Origin: Stenotrophomonas sp. SAU14A_NAIMI4_5
GTDB taxonomy: Bacteria > Pseudomonadota > Gammaproteobacteria > Xanthomonadales > Xanthomonadaceae
Direction of reading: 5' to 3'
Length of the DNA: 64,000 nucleotides
Assembly (NCBI RefSeq): GCF_003086795.1
Contig: NZ_CP026003.1
Span: forward strand, 2,716,579-2,780,578
Part shown: piece by piece, positions 29,272 through 37,882 of the stretch
How the letters are laid out: every line of letters starts with the position of its first letter
How positions within the stretch are numbered: position 1 is the first letter of the stretch
Translations under genes and position numbers: made by a program
The notes under the pieces: generated by a model
The model's database searches: none
What the model was told of the DNA's origin: nothing
Seen by the model: only the letters and a program-made list of their open reading frames with translations

Positions 29272-29423
29272 GGGTGGTGCCCGGCCGTGTGGAGGTTCAT
29301 CTACGCATGGCGTGGCACCGCATCCACGCATGGCGTGGATCTACCGGGCCGGATGGTGCGCGTTCAACGGGGCCGGGGGTGCCCGGCCGTGTGGTGGTTC
29401 ATCCACGCATGGCGTGGATCTAC
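29272..29423. repeat. Tandem repeat carrying three GTAG palindromes
   Basis: A unit reading GGTGCCCGGCCGTGTGG, then GGTTCAT, then a CCACGCATGG-subtype palindrome occurs at 29272-29320 and again at 29375-29423; the first palindrome (29298-29320) has lost its head. A further intact palindrome lies at 29321-29344. All heads point the same way. The last head (29420-29423) supplies the TAG stop of the GH92 gene. Confidence 0.85.
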
Positions 29424-31807
29424 TGGGGACCGTGCGACGGCGGTACGTCCTGCGCGCCCCACTGTTCGTTCTTCGTGCTGCCCAGCTCGAAGTCCAGCGT
29501 GCCGCCGCGCTGCACGAAGCTGGCCGGCAGCCAGCTGGCATTGCTGGCCTTGCCATCCACCTGCAGCGACTGCACGTACGGCGCATCCATCGCTGCGCCG
29601 CGTGCACGCACTACGATCTTCGCGCCCGGGCGGGTGATCACTGCTTCGGTGAACAGCGGACTGCCGATCACCAGGTCCGCGCGGCCCGGGTACACCGGAT
29701 ACAGGCCCAGCGCCGACCACACGTACCACGAGGACATCTGGCCGAGGTCATCATTGCCAGGCATGCCTTCGGGCGTGTTGGTCCAGATCTGCCGCATCGC
29801 CTGGCGCACGGTTTCCTGGGTCTTCCACGGCTGGCCGAGGAAGTTGTACAGCCACGGGGCGGCGATGGACGGCTCGTTGTCCAGCTCGGCGTGCAGCGGG
29901 CCGGACTTGGTCACTGCCCACGCACCATCGGGCTTGCGGAAGAACGCATCGAGCCGCGCGATGCTGGCCTCGCGGCCACCCAGCGCCTCGAACAGGCCCG
30001 CCGGATCGAACGGCACCATCCACAGGTACTGCGCGCCACTGCCTTCGACGAAACCGTCGTCGGCGGCCGGGTCGAACGCCGGCCAGCTGCCATCGGCGTT
30101 GCGCGGCTGGATGTAGCCCTGCTGCGCAGTGGCCTTGGGGTTGTAGAGATTGCGCCACCAGCCGGAGCGCTCACGGAACAGCTTTGCACCCTGCGCATCA
30201 CCGGCTGCGAGGGCCAGCTCGGACAGGCCGAAATCGGCGCTGACCATTTCCAGCGTATCAGCCGCACTGCCCCAGCCCGGCGCGCCTTCCGGCATGTACT
30301 TCAGGGCCAGCCACTGGTCCAGGCCCGGGCGCTGGCCCACGCACAGCACCGGGCAACCGCGCTTGTCCAGATCACGCGCGGTGGGCACGGTGGCCGCTTT
30401 CTTCAGCGAGGCGTAGGCACGCTGCAGGTCGAAGCTGCGACCGCCGAAGGCATGTATGGCGGCCACCGACGGCGGCGACGGATCACCGTTCATCACGCCG
30501 GTGGCGCCGGTGATGTGGGTCCAGCGATCCCAGACGCCGCCATTCTGGTCGGCCTGGTTGAGCAGCGACTGCGCCACGTCCGAGCCCACCTGCGGCTGCA
30601 GCAGGGTCAGCAGCTGCAGCTGCGAGCGGTACACATCCCAGCCCGAATAGTTGGCGTACTGCGCCTGCTGCCGCTTGGCCAGCGCATGCACCTTGCCGTC
30701 CATGCCGCGGTAACGGCCATCGCCATCACTGTGCAGGTTGGGCGCCAGCATGGCGTGGTACAGCGCGGTGTAGAACACGGTGCGCTCGTCAGGCGTGCCG
30801 CCCTGCACCCGCACCTGGCCCAGCAGTTCGTTCCACTTCGCGCGGGTGGCCGCCTGCGTGGCCGCCACGGTCGTGCCCTGCGGACTCTCGCGGCGCAGGT
30901 TGGCCCGCGCGCCGGCTTCATCGACATAGGAAATGCCGATGCGCGCGGTCACCTGCGGCGTGCGCTTGGCATCGAAACTGATCCAGCCACCCGCGCCCTT
31001 GCCTGCCGGCGGGTGGCCCTTGCTGCCATAGGTGGTGCCACCGCCGCCCTCGCGCGCGCCGGCCTGCACGGTGTCATCGCGCCACGTGCCGCCCACTTCG
31101 AACGGCTGGTCGAACTCGGCGACGAAATGCAGGGTGTAGTAGCTCTCGCGGCGGTCCTCGGCGAGGTAGCCGCAGAAGTTGCCGCTGGTGACCGAGCCGC
31201 GCACGGTGCGCGTGGCCGGGTCGATGATGATGGTCGAATCGCTGCTGCCCACTTCGCTGTCGGAGGTGCGGAACAGCAGGTTGGCCGGCTTGTCGGCCGG
31301 GAACTGGAACTGGCCTACCGCAGTGCGCGCCGTGGCTGCCAGGCTCACGGCCACGCCGTTGTCGAGGGTGAGCGTGTAGGCGCCGGGGCTGGCGCTCTCC
31401 TTCGCGTGGTCCAGCAGGCTGGTATAGCGCACGCCGGCATCGGCCGAAGACGGCGACAGCTCGACCGGCAGCGTTACCGGCATCAACGGAATGTCGCCGC
31501 TGGCGCCGGTGCAGCCGGTGCCATTGACGTGGGTCAGGCTGAAACCGCGCACGCCGTTGCTGCGCCACTCGTAGCCACCGGGCGCGGCAATCGGGAAGCG
31601 CTTGCCCGGCAGTGCGGTCATTTCCGGGCTGAAGGCCACCATGCCGAAGGGCACCGTCGGCCCCGGGTAGACGTTGCCGGCGTTGGTGGTGCCGATGAAA
31701 GGATTGACCTCGGCGGCAAGATCCTGCGCGGGTGCCCTGGCGGCCAGCAACGGCAGCGGGGACAGCGTCAACACAGCGGAAACGACGACCAGCAACGAAC
31801 GGGACAT
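29420..31807 (-). CDS. Glycoside hydrolase family 92 alpha-mannosidase
   Basis: The 795-residue protein has a signal peptide (about 1-22, SLLVVVSAVLTLSPLPLLAA). The GH92 sandwich (NPFIGTTNAGNVYPGPTVPFG) is followed by a catalytic alpha/alpha barrel with GNDDLGQMSSWYVWSALGLYPVYPG and LVIGSPLFTEAVI near the end. GH92 enzymes are calcium-dependent exo-alpha-mannosidases acting on host or fungal N-glycans. The ATG at 31807 has GGAG upstream. No other glycan genes are adjacent. The TAG stop is inside a GTAG palindrome. Confidence 0.94.
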   Translation of the reverse strand: MSRSLLVVVSAVLTLSPLPLLAARAPAQDLAAEVNPFIGTTNAGNVYPGPTVPFGMVAFSPEMTALPGKRFPIAAPGGYEWRSNGVRGFSLTHVNGTGCTGASGDIPLMPVTLPVELSPSSADAGVRYTSLLDHAKESASPGAYTLTLDNGVAVSLAATARTAVGQFQFPADKPANLLFRTSDSEVGSSDSTIIIDPATRTVRGSVTSGNFCGYLAEDRRESYYTLHFVAEFDQPFEVGGTWRDDTVQAGAREGGGGTTYGSKGHPPAGKGAGGWISFDAKRTPQVTARIGISYVDEAGARANLRRESPQGTTVAATQAATRAKWNELLGQVRVQGGTPDERTVFYTALYHAMLAPNLHSDGDGRYRGMDGKVHALAKRQQAQYANYSGWDVYRSQLQLLTLLQPQVGSDVAQSLLNQADQNGGVWDRWTHITGATGVMNGDPSPPSVAAIHAFGGRSFDLQRAYASLKKAATVPTARDLDKRGCPVLCVGQRPGLDQWLALKYMPEGAPGWGSAADTLEMVSADFGLSELALAAGDAQGAKLFRERSGWWRNLYNPKATAQQGYIQPRNADGSWPAFDPAADDGFVEGSGAQYLWMVPFDPAGLFEALGGREASIARLDAFFRKPDGAWAVTKSGPLHAELDNEPSIAAPWLYNFLGQPWKTQETVRQAMRQIWTNTPEGMPGNDDLGQMSSWYVWSALGLYPVYPGRADLVIGSPLFTEAVITRPGAKIVVRARGAAMDAPYVQSLQVDGKASNASWLPASFVQRGGTLDFELGSTKNEQWGAQDVPPSHGPQ

Positions 31808-31943
31808 CGACAACTCCAGTGGAAGGAGGCACCCACGCGCCTTGAACCACTGAGGGTAGTACGCGCCCAAGCGCCCGGCGACGGGCCGGAGGTCATGGTT
31901 GACGGTACCCGGTCACGATCGCAGCCACCGGGCTGCGCGCTGG

Positions 31944-32285
31944 TCAGTACAACGTGCCCAGCTTGAACAGCGGCAGGTAGGCCGCAAACATCGCCAGCGG
32001 GGTCGCCACCATCAGCGTCACGCTGCCGATCAACGCCGACAGCCGCGCCTGCCCTGCCAGCCAGGCGGCAATCACCAGCGGCGGGCCTAGCCAGGCCAGC
32101 CCGTAGCTGCCTGCGAAGAACTGGGTGATGACGGGCAACGGCTGGCCCGCTTCGGCAAACTGCTGAGCGAACTGCGGGATCGCAAACCGGCCCAGTGCAG
32201 TACAGCCCACCGCAGCGGTGCCGCTGAACAACAGGCCGACCAGCAGCCATCCCCATCCGGTACGTCCACGTGCAGCGATTTTCAT
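31944..32285 (-). CDS. Small membrane protein, weakly GspF-like
   Basis: The 113-residue protein has three predicted membrane helices (WLLVGLLFSGTAAVGCTAL, FFAGSYGLAWLGPPLVIAAW, TLMVATPLAMFAAYL). The segment ALGRFAIPQFAQQFAEAGQP resembles the P-x-F-x-x-x-F-x-x-x-G-x-x-L-P turn of type II secretion GspF proteins, but the catalytic context is absent and no secretion genes are nearby. It may be convergent. It lies 18 bases after the next unknown gene. Confidence 0.55.
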   Translation of the reverse strand: MKIAARGRTGWGWLLVGLLFSGTAAVGCTALGRFAIPQFAQQFAEAGQPLPVITQFFAGSYGLAWLGPPLVIAAWLAGQARLSALIGSVTLMVATPLAMFAAYLPLFKLGTLY

Positions 32286-32303
32286 GGCGACGTCCGTGCG
32301 CGG

Positions 32304-32630
32304 TCAGTACGTGCCCTGCACGAACGGCTGCCCCGCCTGCGTGGTGCCGATGATCATCGCCACCGATTGATCGTTCTTGTGGAAGCCGGCCGAACACACC
32401 GCATTGCGGCCTTGGCCGCATTCGATCTCGGGGAAATCCGGCAGTGTGGCCTGCGTTGATTCCGGCGGCGTGGCCTGCCAGCCCGCTGCATCGAGCAGAC
32501 GCTTGGCCTTGGCATAGGGCATGCCGGCGGTGATGCCCAGCGCGGCCAGCTCGCCAGTCAGTTCCTGCGCTGCGGTAATGGCCGGCGCGATACCCAACGA
32601 CAAGGACACAGCAAGGACGAAGGCTTTCAT
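32304..32630 (-). CDS. Small exported hypothetical protein
   Basis: Starting at the ATG at 32630, the 108-residue protein has a signal peptide (FVLAVSLSLGIAPAITAAQ) and a mature domain of about 90 residues. This domain begins LAALGITAGMPYAKAKRLLDAAGW, a helix resembling the small periplasmic domains that detect their own operator-like substrates, and has two cysteines (CGQGRNAVCSAG) that could form a disulfide. The family is not recognised. A second ATG at 32639 is possible. Confidence 0.6.
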   Translation of the reverse strand: MKAFVLAVSLSLGIAPAITAAQELTGELAALGITAGMPYAKAKRLLDAAGWQATPPESTQATLPDFPEIECGQGRNAVCSAGFHKNDQSVAMIIGTTQAGQPFVQGTY

Positions 32631-32712
32631 TGAACACATCCGTGGCAAGCACCAGAGCTGCAGCGTACCGCAGCTTCGCTGCACTGCGATGTCCGCGTCA
32701 CAGATGGTTACG

Positions 32713-33465
32713 CTACCTGCAGGCCAGCGCGTCCATCTCCAGGTGCAGGCGGAGCCTTTCCTGCAGCCAGCCGGGATGGAACCGTGCCCGGCTTCTTTCG
32801 CCGGGAGGCAGCAGCGCGATCACGGCGTCGCTCAGCGCCGGGCGCCACTGCGCGGGCAGCGTGCCGGTGTCGATCGACCGCGAATGCCCCATGGGCATCT
32901 GCTTCCACGGCAGCATGAGCGCCTTCTGCGATGTGGAAACAAATGCGACCGGCGGGTGCCCCTTGCGCCTCACGGTCACCGATAGCGTCGGGTAATCGTC
33001 CGTCCATAGACCACTCTCGGGCGACAGCTGCTGCTGAACCCGTTTGCGCAGCTCCACCTCAGTCAATGTCTTCCGTGCCCAGGCCTGCCGCTGCGCGAAA
33101 CCGCACGATGGCGCCGGCGATCTCGTCATGGTCGGGTCCAGCCGTGTGATCGCGGCGCGATCCAGTCGGCGTGCGACCTCATCGACGGCCACCGCCATCG
33201 TCACCGGCGCAGCGTCAATGGCCGCTTCAAACGCCGACACTGAAGCGGCAGGCAGCGTTACGTACTGACCGTCGCGCCGATTCATCGGCAAAGCGGCATC
33301 CACCCGCGTCGTCACGCCACGTGAGTCGCGTTCGATGCGCCAGTGTTCCTGCACATCGCCCCATCCCAACCACCGGTACTCGATGTCGATACGCAGGTTG
33401 GGCTCTGCTGCCAGCACCGGTGCGGTGATACACAGGCCTGCAAGGACCAGCCACCAGAATTTCAT
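32713..33465 (-). CDS. Exported hypothetical protein
   Basis: The 250-residue protein has a signal peptide (about 1-19, WWLVLAGLCITAPVLA). The mature part is Arg-rich and beta-rich (IDIEYRWLGWGDVQEHWRIE), with an EVARRLDRAAITRLDPT helix and two cysteines. No domain is recognised. It lies downstream of the S9 peptidase gene's end region in opposite neighbourhood context, and may be a single-gene unit. Confidence 0.55.
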   Translation of the reverse strand: MKFWWLVLAGLCITAPVLAAEPNLRIDIEYRWLGWGDVQEHWRIERDSRGVTTRVDAALPMNRRDGQYVTLPAASVSAFEAAIDAAPVTMAVAVDEVARRLDRAAITRLDPTMTRSPAPSCGFAQRQAWARKTLTEVELRKRVQQQLSPESGLWTDDYPTLSVTVRRKGHPPVAFVSTSQKALMLPWKQMPMGHSRSIDTGTLPAQWRPALSDAVIALLPPGERSRARFHPGWLQERLRLHLEMDALACR

Positions 33466-33499
33466 CGCGCGCTCCTTCGCCCTGCAATCGTCGGGGATG

Positions 33500-33554
33500 C
33501 CAGGGCCGCCCGAAGGCGGCCCTGGATGCAGCTGTCGAGCAGGCTCGACGCTAC
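33500..33554. repeat. UUCG hairpin plus GTAG palindrome overlapping a stop codon
   Basis: Reading on the minus strand, a GTAG palindrome (33531-33554, core GTCGAGCCTGCTCGAC) is followed by a perfect 11-base stem (CCAGGGCCGCC / GGCGGCCCTGG) with a TTCG loop at 33500-33525. There is no T tract. The GTAG head contains the TAG stop of the S9 peptidase gene. Confidence 0.8.
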
Positions 33555-36013
33555 TTCGCGTTCTTCACGTAGGTGTCGAACCAGTTCAGCATTTCAGACA
33601 CCAGCTGCTCGTTCGATTCCAGCGCGGTGTACCAGTGCGGTTCGTTCGGCAGCATCACCAGGCGGGTGGTACCGCCGTTGCCACGGATGGCCTGGTACAG
33701 CTTGCGCGACTGGAACGGCTCGGTACCCGGGTTGGCATCGTCTTCGCCGTGGACCAGCAGCAGCGGCAGCTTGATCTTGTCGGCGTAGAAGAACGGCGAG
33801 GCCTTCAGGTACACGTCCTGCGCCTGCCACACCGAGCGACGCTCGTTCTGGAAGCCGAACGGGGTGAACGTCTTGTTGTACGAACCGCTGGTCGCCACGC
33901 CGGCCTTGAACAGGTTGGTGTGGGCGATCAGGTTGGCGGTCATCAGGCCGCCGTGGCTGTGGCCGGTGACACCGATGCGGTTGCGGTCGACCACACCCAT
34001 GTCCACGGCCTTGTCCACCGCCGCCTTGGCGTCGGCTTCCAGCTGCTCCAGGTAGGTGTCATAGGCGGTCTTCGGGTCGCCGACGATCGGGAACGAGGCG
34101 TTGTCGATGATCGCGTAGCCGGCCAGCAGCATCAGGCGGTACGGCTGCAGGCGGGTGAAGGTCTGCTGCGAACCGGACACCTGGCCGGCCTGGGCGGCGT
34201 TGGCGAAGTCGGCCGGGTACGCGTACAGGATCGCCGGCACGCGCTGACCTTCCTTGTAGCCCGGCGGGGTGTACAGGGTGAAGGACAGATCCACGCCGTC
34301 GGCGCGCTTGTAGGTCACCAGCTGCTTCTTGATCTGGCGCACTTCCGGGGTCGGGTCGACCAGCTTGGTCAGCGCGGTGGCGGTGGATGCGAACTGCGCC
34401 TCGCCGTCCTTTGCTGCGGCAACCGCCTCGCCCTGCTGGCGCACGAACGCGTTCGGCGCGTCCATCACCGACTGGTGCCAGGTCAGGTACCGGCCCGGGG
34501 TGTTGCTGAAACCAAGGAACTGCTCGTAGGCATCGGCATCGCTGCGGAACAGGCGCTCGCTCTTCAGCGAACCCAGGTCCAGGCGGTCGAGGAACGGACG
34601 ATCGCCCTGCGGCGAAGCGCCCTGCCCGCGCAGGAACACGAAATTGCCTTCCTGGCGCACGACTGCGGCGCCGTTGGGCAGACGCTTGAACACCAGGTTG
34701 CCCGGGTCGCCGTACAGCTCATCGCTGGACATGTCCCACAGCAGGCGGCCTTCCTTCTTCGGCTGGTCGACATCGACGATGCGAGTCTGCACCCAGTGGC
34801 GGTTCTCGTCGTTCTCGAACATGAAGGACACGGCCGGATCCGCCGACCAGGCCAGGCCTTCGAAACGCTGTGCGGTGCGGGCGATCTCCACCGGCTTGCC
34901 GTTGAACGGGGCCTTCAGCATCAGCACGCGATCACGGTGCGGCACGCTCACCTTCCAGTCGCCCTTGTCCAGCGCTTCGGCATAGACCAGGGTAGCCGGA
35001 TCGGTGGAGCGCCAGTCGAAACCACGCGGGCCTTCCGGCACGCCATGCACGGGCACGCGGTCGGCCAGCGGCAGGCTGGCGATGGCGGTGATCTTGCCAC
35101 TGGCGATGTCCAGCACCGCAACGTCGTTGGCGAAGCGCTGGTAGGTCACCGCGTGCGAGAACGGCGGCTTGATCGATTCGGTCAGCACGTGCACGCCATC
35201 GGGCGCGGCGCTGACATCGTTGAAGATGGCGGCGCTGCCGACTGGGCGCACCTTGCCACTGGTGGTGTCGACCACGGCCAGCTGCGAGGCGCCGTAGTAG
35301 GCGAACAGCTTTTCATCGTGCACGCTGGTCAGCGTGTCACGGGCTTCGTAGGTGCTGCTTTCGCCGCTGCTGCCCAGCGATTCCTGCGCGTCCGGGCCGG
35401 TCGGCACGCCGCCGTCGGACGGGGCTGCGCCCTGGTTGGCCGGCACCAGCTTGACCAGCAGGTTCTGGCTGCCACCCAGCCACTGCACGGTGCTGCCGAA
35501 GATCGGATTGAGCTGCACGCCCGGCACCTGCTTGACCTGGCCGGTGGCTGCATCGCCCACCCACAGCTGCACGCTGTTTTCCACCGCGTTCTGGAACGCG
35601 AAGTGGCTGCCATCGGCCGACCACAGGGCCCCACCGGCGCAGCCCTGCGGCAGGTCGACCTTGGTGGTCTTGCCGCTGGCGATTTCCACCACGCTGAAAT
35701 CGGCCACGCAGGCCGGAATGCCGTAGCCACCGGGGGTGTCATGGCGGCTGCGGTTCTTCGGCTCCAGGCGCACGCCGGCCAGCTTCAGGTACGGCTGGGC
35801 CACGCGGGCGATGGACGGATAGGTCTGCGCAGTGGTCAGCAGCAGGCGCTGCCCGCTGGGGTCGACGTTCGGTGCCGGCGGCGGCGGAGCCTTCAGCACC
35901 TTGAGCAGGTGCTCCGGCGGCTTTGCGTAGTCGGCAAGCGCCGGGCCAGCGGCCAACAGGCCGACGGTGGCAACGGCAATGGCCGCCGCCAGAGAGGTGC
36001 GATGGATGAGCAT
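33551..36013 (-). CDS. Exported S9-family prolyl oligopeptidase-like serine peptidase
   Basis: The 820-residue protein has a signal peptide (about 1-27, AAAIAVATVGLLAAGPALA). A beta-propeller region (about 40-560) with WSADGSHFAFQN- and AAPDGVHVLTES-type blades precedes the alpha/beta hydrolase domain (about 580-820). The nucleophile Ser686 is in GHSHGG, the acid is Asp759 in HGEDDANPGT and the His is about 793 in NEPHWY. The layout matches the S9D glutamyl-endopeptidase-like branch. It probably degrades peptides in the periplasm. The TAG stop lies within a GTAG palindrome. Confidence 0.9.
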   Translation of the reverse strand: MLIHRTSLAAAIAVATVGLLAAGPALADYAKPPEHLLKVLKAPPPPAPNVDPSGQRLLLTTAQTYPSIARVAQPYLKLAGVRLEPKNRSRHDTPGGYGIPACVADFSVVEIASGKTTKVDLPQGCAGGALWSADGSHFAFQNAVENSVQLWVGDAATGQVKQVPGVQLNPIFGSTVQWLGGSQNLLVKLVPANQGAAPSDGGVPTGPDAQESLGSSGESSTYEARDTLTSVHDEKLFAYYGASQLAVVDTTSGKVRPVGSAAIFNDVSAAPDGVHVLTESIKPPFSHAVTYQRFANDVAVLDIASGKITAIASLPLADRVPVHGVPEGPRGFDWRSTDPATLVYAEALDKGDWKVSVPHRDRVLMLKAPFNGKPVEIARTAQRFEGLAWSADPAVSFMFENDENRHWVQTRIVDVDQPKKEGRLLWDMSSDELYGDPGNLVFKRLPNGAAVVRQEGNFVFLRGQGASPQGDRPFLDRLDLGSLKSERLFRSDADAYEQFLGFSNTPGRYLTWHQSVMDAPNAFVRQQGEAVAAAKDGEAQFASTATALTKLVDPTPEVRQIKKQLVTYKRADGVDLSFTLYTPPGYKEGQRVPAILYAYPADFANAAQAGQVSGSQQTFTRLQPYRLMLLAGYAIIDNASFPIVGDPKTAYDTYLEQLEADAKAAVDKAVDMGVVDRNRIGVTGHSHGGLMTANLIAHTNLFKAGVATSGSYNKTFTPFGFQNERRSVWQAQDVYLKASPFFYADKIKLPLLLVHGEDDANPGTEPFQSRKLYQAIRGNGGTTRLVMLPNEPHWYTALESNEQLVSEMLNWFDTYVKNAK

Positions 36014-36145
36014 CCTTGATCCCCTGGGGTGTGATTGGGCACCCGCCAGACAGCGGGCATCGGCCGAATCTAGCACCCCGGGGTGGGTTGTGAATGGGCC
36101 GGAAGGACTAGTGGCCGGATGCTGCAAACCCCACCGGCCCTTGCC

Positions 36146-36475
36146 TTACTGCTGCGCGTGGAGGTCCCACGTGGTCAGGTAATCGGGGTCGACCACGATC
36201 GCGCCACCGGAGCGCAGCCGGTATTCACCCGGTTCCGCGGGCCGGTACTGGTCGAGCATCGGCGGCAGGTAACGTTCATGGCCATCGGCCTCGTCGGCCA
36301 GCACCACGCCTTCCTCGGCACTGATGCGCAGCACCGTGCCCGAATACTGCTGCTGGTCCCGCATCTGGCCATCGCCGCCGTAGCGGGTAATGCCCACCAG
36401 CACCACTTTGCCGATCATCTGTTCGACCTTGGCGTCGTCCAGGGTCGGCAGCAGGGGAATGGATTCGTCATTCAT
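36146..36475 (-). CDS. Hypothetical protein, conserved-looking
   Basis: The 109-residue soluble acidic protein has an ideal ribosome site (GGAGGTG). It reads as a small beta barrel (MIGKVVLVGITRYGGDGQM, QQYSGTVLRISAEEGVVLAD), possibly SH3/OB-like, without cysteines or signal. No function can be proposed. It is divergent from the HipA-like gene across 156 bases. Confidence 0.65.
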   Translation of the reverse strand: MNDESIPLLPTLDDAKVEQMIGKVVLVGITRYGGDGQMRDQQQYSGTVLRISAEEGVVLADEADGHERYLPPMLDQYRPAEPGEYRLRSGGAIVVDPDYLTTWDLHAQQ

Positions 36476-36631
36476 GGGTGCACCTCCAATGCCTGCAAGT
36501 ACATCGTGGAAACGCTTGAAGGATGGCAGCTCTCGTACACCACGGCCATCCTGGCCGGTTCATGCTCCCCGGGCTCTGATGCTGCCACCGCTGGCAGCAG
36601 GGTGAAGTGAAGACTGCAGTAGAATTCGTTC

Positions 36632-37408
36632 ATGCGCACCGTACACGCCCTCCGCTACATCACCCCGCTCCGCGAAGGGGGCTCCCTGCCCGCGGTGGTC
36701 GAGACCGACGACGACGGCATGGCCGTGCTCAAGTTCCGTGGCGCCGGCCAGGGTCCGAAGGCACTGATCGCCGAGCTGATCGCCGGTGAAATGGCCCGCT
36801 CGGTCGGCCTGCCGATTCCGGAAATCCTGTTCGTGGAACTGGACAGCGAATTCGCCCGCACTGAACCTGACCCGGAAATCCAGGACCTGATCCGTGCGAG
36901 CGAGGGCCTGAACCTGGGCCTGGATTACCTGCCCGGCGCGATCAACTACGATCCTGCCGCGATGCCGGTGGACGCCGACCTGGCCTCGCGCCTGGTCTGG
37001 TTCGATGCGTTCACCAGCAATGTCGATCGCACCACGCGCAACCCCAACCTGATGGTCTGGCACCGCAAGCTGTACCTGATCGACCACGGTGCGGCGATGT
37101 ACTTCCATCACGACTGGGCCAACGCCGGCGACGCCTGCGAAAAGCCCTTCGTGCTGATCCGCGACCACGTGCTGCTGCCGTTTGCCAGCCGCATTGCCGA
37201 AGTGGATGCCGAGCTCGCCGCGCGCCTGCCCGATGCCGAGATCGAGCGCATCGTCGGCCTGGTGCCCGACAGCTGGCTGGTGGACGAGCCGGCGTTCGAC
37301 AGCCCGCAGGCCTATCGCCAGGGCTACATCAACTACCTCAAGCACCGCCTGAAGGTGCGTGCGGTGTTCGTGCAGGAGGCCGTCCGTGCCCACGCTGCAC
37401 ACGTATGA
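36632..37408 (+). CDS. HipA-like kinase family protein
   Basis: The 258-residue protein has a kinase-like fold: an N-terminal lobe with AVLKFRGAGQGPKALIAELIAGEMA (K in VLKF, E in the helix) and a C-terminal lobe with the catalytic-loop-like WFDAFTSNVDRTTRNPNLM (D and N residues spaced as in HipA kinases) and a DFG-equivalent YLIDHGAAMYFH. HipA proteins phosphorylate targets such as glutamyl-tRNA synthetase. Here no HipB gene is present. The next gene, overlapping its end by 23 bases, encodes a DUF3037 protein, a recurrent partner of this kinase type. Confidence 0.82.
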   Translation: MRTVHALRYITPLREGGSLPAVVETDDDGMAVLKFRGAGQGPKALIAELIAGEMARSVGLPIPEILFVELDSEFARTEPDPEIQDLIRASEGLNLGLDYLPGAINYDPAAMPVDADLASRLVWFDAFTSNVDRTTRNPNLMVWHRKLYLIDHGAAMYFHHDWANAGDACEKPFVLIRDHVLLPFASRIAEVDAELAARLPDAEIERIVGLVPDSWLVDEPAFDSPQAYRQGYINYLKHRLKVRAVFVQEAVRAHAAHV

Positions 37409-37778
37409 CTATGCGGTCATCCGCGTGGTACCGCGGGTGGAACGCGAAGAGTTCATCAACGTCGGGGTGATCGTCTCCTGCCCCGGCGCACGGCATCTGG
37501 AAGCCGCGATCGAGATCGACGCCGGGCGCCTGCAGGCGTTCGCGCCGGCACTGGACCTGGAAGCGCTGCAGCCGTGGCTGGATGCCATCGTGGCGATCTG
37601 CCGCGGTGATGCCAATGCCGGCCCGATCGCGCAGCTGCCCGCGCGTGCACGCTTCCATTTCCTTACGGCCAAGCGCAGTTCGATCGTGCAGATGTCCAGC
37701 ACGCACGTCGGCCGCACGGCCGATCCGGAGGGTGTGGTCGAGCACCTGATGACGAAGATGGTGCGGGTGCCGCGCTGA
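37386..37778 (+). CDS. DUF3037 domain protein
   Basis: A GTG start at 37386 gives 130 residues beginning MPTLHTYDYAVIRVVPRVER, with REEFINVGVIVSC, the DUF3037 signature, and a helical C-terminus (VVEHLMTKMVRVP). It overlaps the end of the HipA-like gene by 23 bases in another frame, so the two are translationally linked. The function of DUF3037 is not established. By position it is a candidate regulator, antitoxin or partner of the kinase. Confidence 0.8.
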   Translation: MPTLHTYDYAVIRVVPRVEREEFINVGVIVSCPGARHLEAAIEIDAGRLQAFAPALDLEALQPWLDAIVAICRGDANAGPIAQLPARARFHFLTAKRSSIVQMSSTHVGRTADPEGVVEHLMTKMVRVPR

Positions 37779-37814
37779 GGGGGGCGGCGGCGGACTGTCC
37801 CTCGCGACCCGCTG

Positions 37815-37858
37815 AAACCCCGCGCTGCGCGCGATAGTCGACCAACGGTCGACTCTAC
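37815..37858. repeat. Partial REPIN of the RAYT-associated subtype
   Basis: A palindrome (37835-37858, core GTCGACCAACGGTCGAC, minus head GTAG) adjoins a CCCCGCGCTGCGCGCG spacer hairpin. This matches one arm plus the inner spacer of the two REPINs around the RAYT gene 1.6 kb away; the other arm is missing. Confidence 0.82.
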
Positions 37859-37882
37859 CCCCGGTCCGGCTTGTCGCCTGCA

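Noticed and set aside
28928..31966. Long plus-strand open frame opposite the GH92 gene
   Set aside because: It lies wholly opposite recognised genes on the minus strand, is rich in His, Arg and Gln as expected of antisense frames in high-GC DNA, and has no family match.
31944..32285. Remnant of a type II secretion gspF gene
   Set aside because: Only one short segment resembles GspF. The helices and length do not match a truncated copy, and no other secretion gene is near, so I left it as an unknown membrane protein.
33500..33525. Terminator for the S9 peptidase gene
   Set aside because: The stem is perfect with a UUCG loop but lacks a following T tract, so I describe it as a hairpin next to the palindrome and not as a rho-independent terminator.
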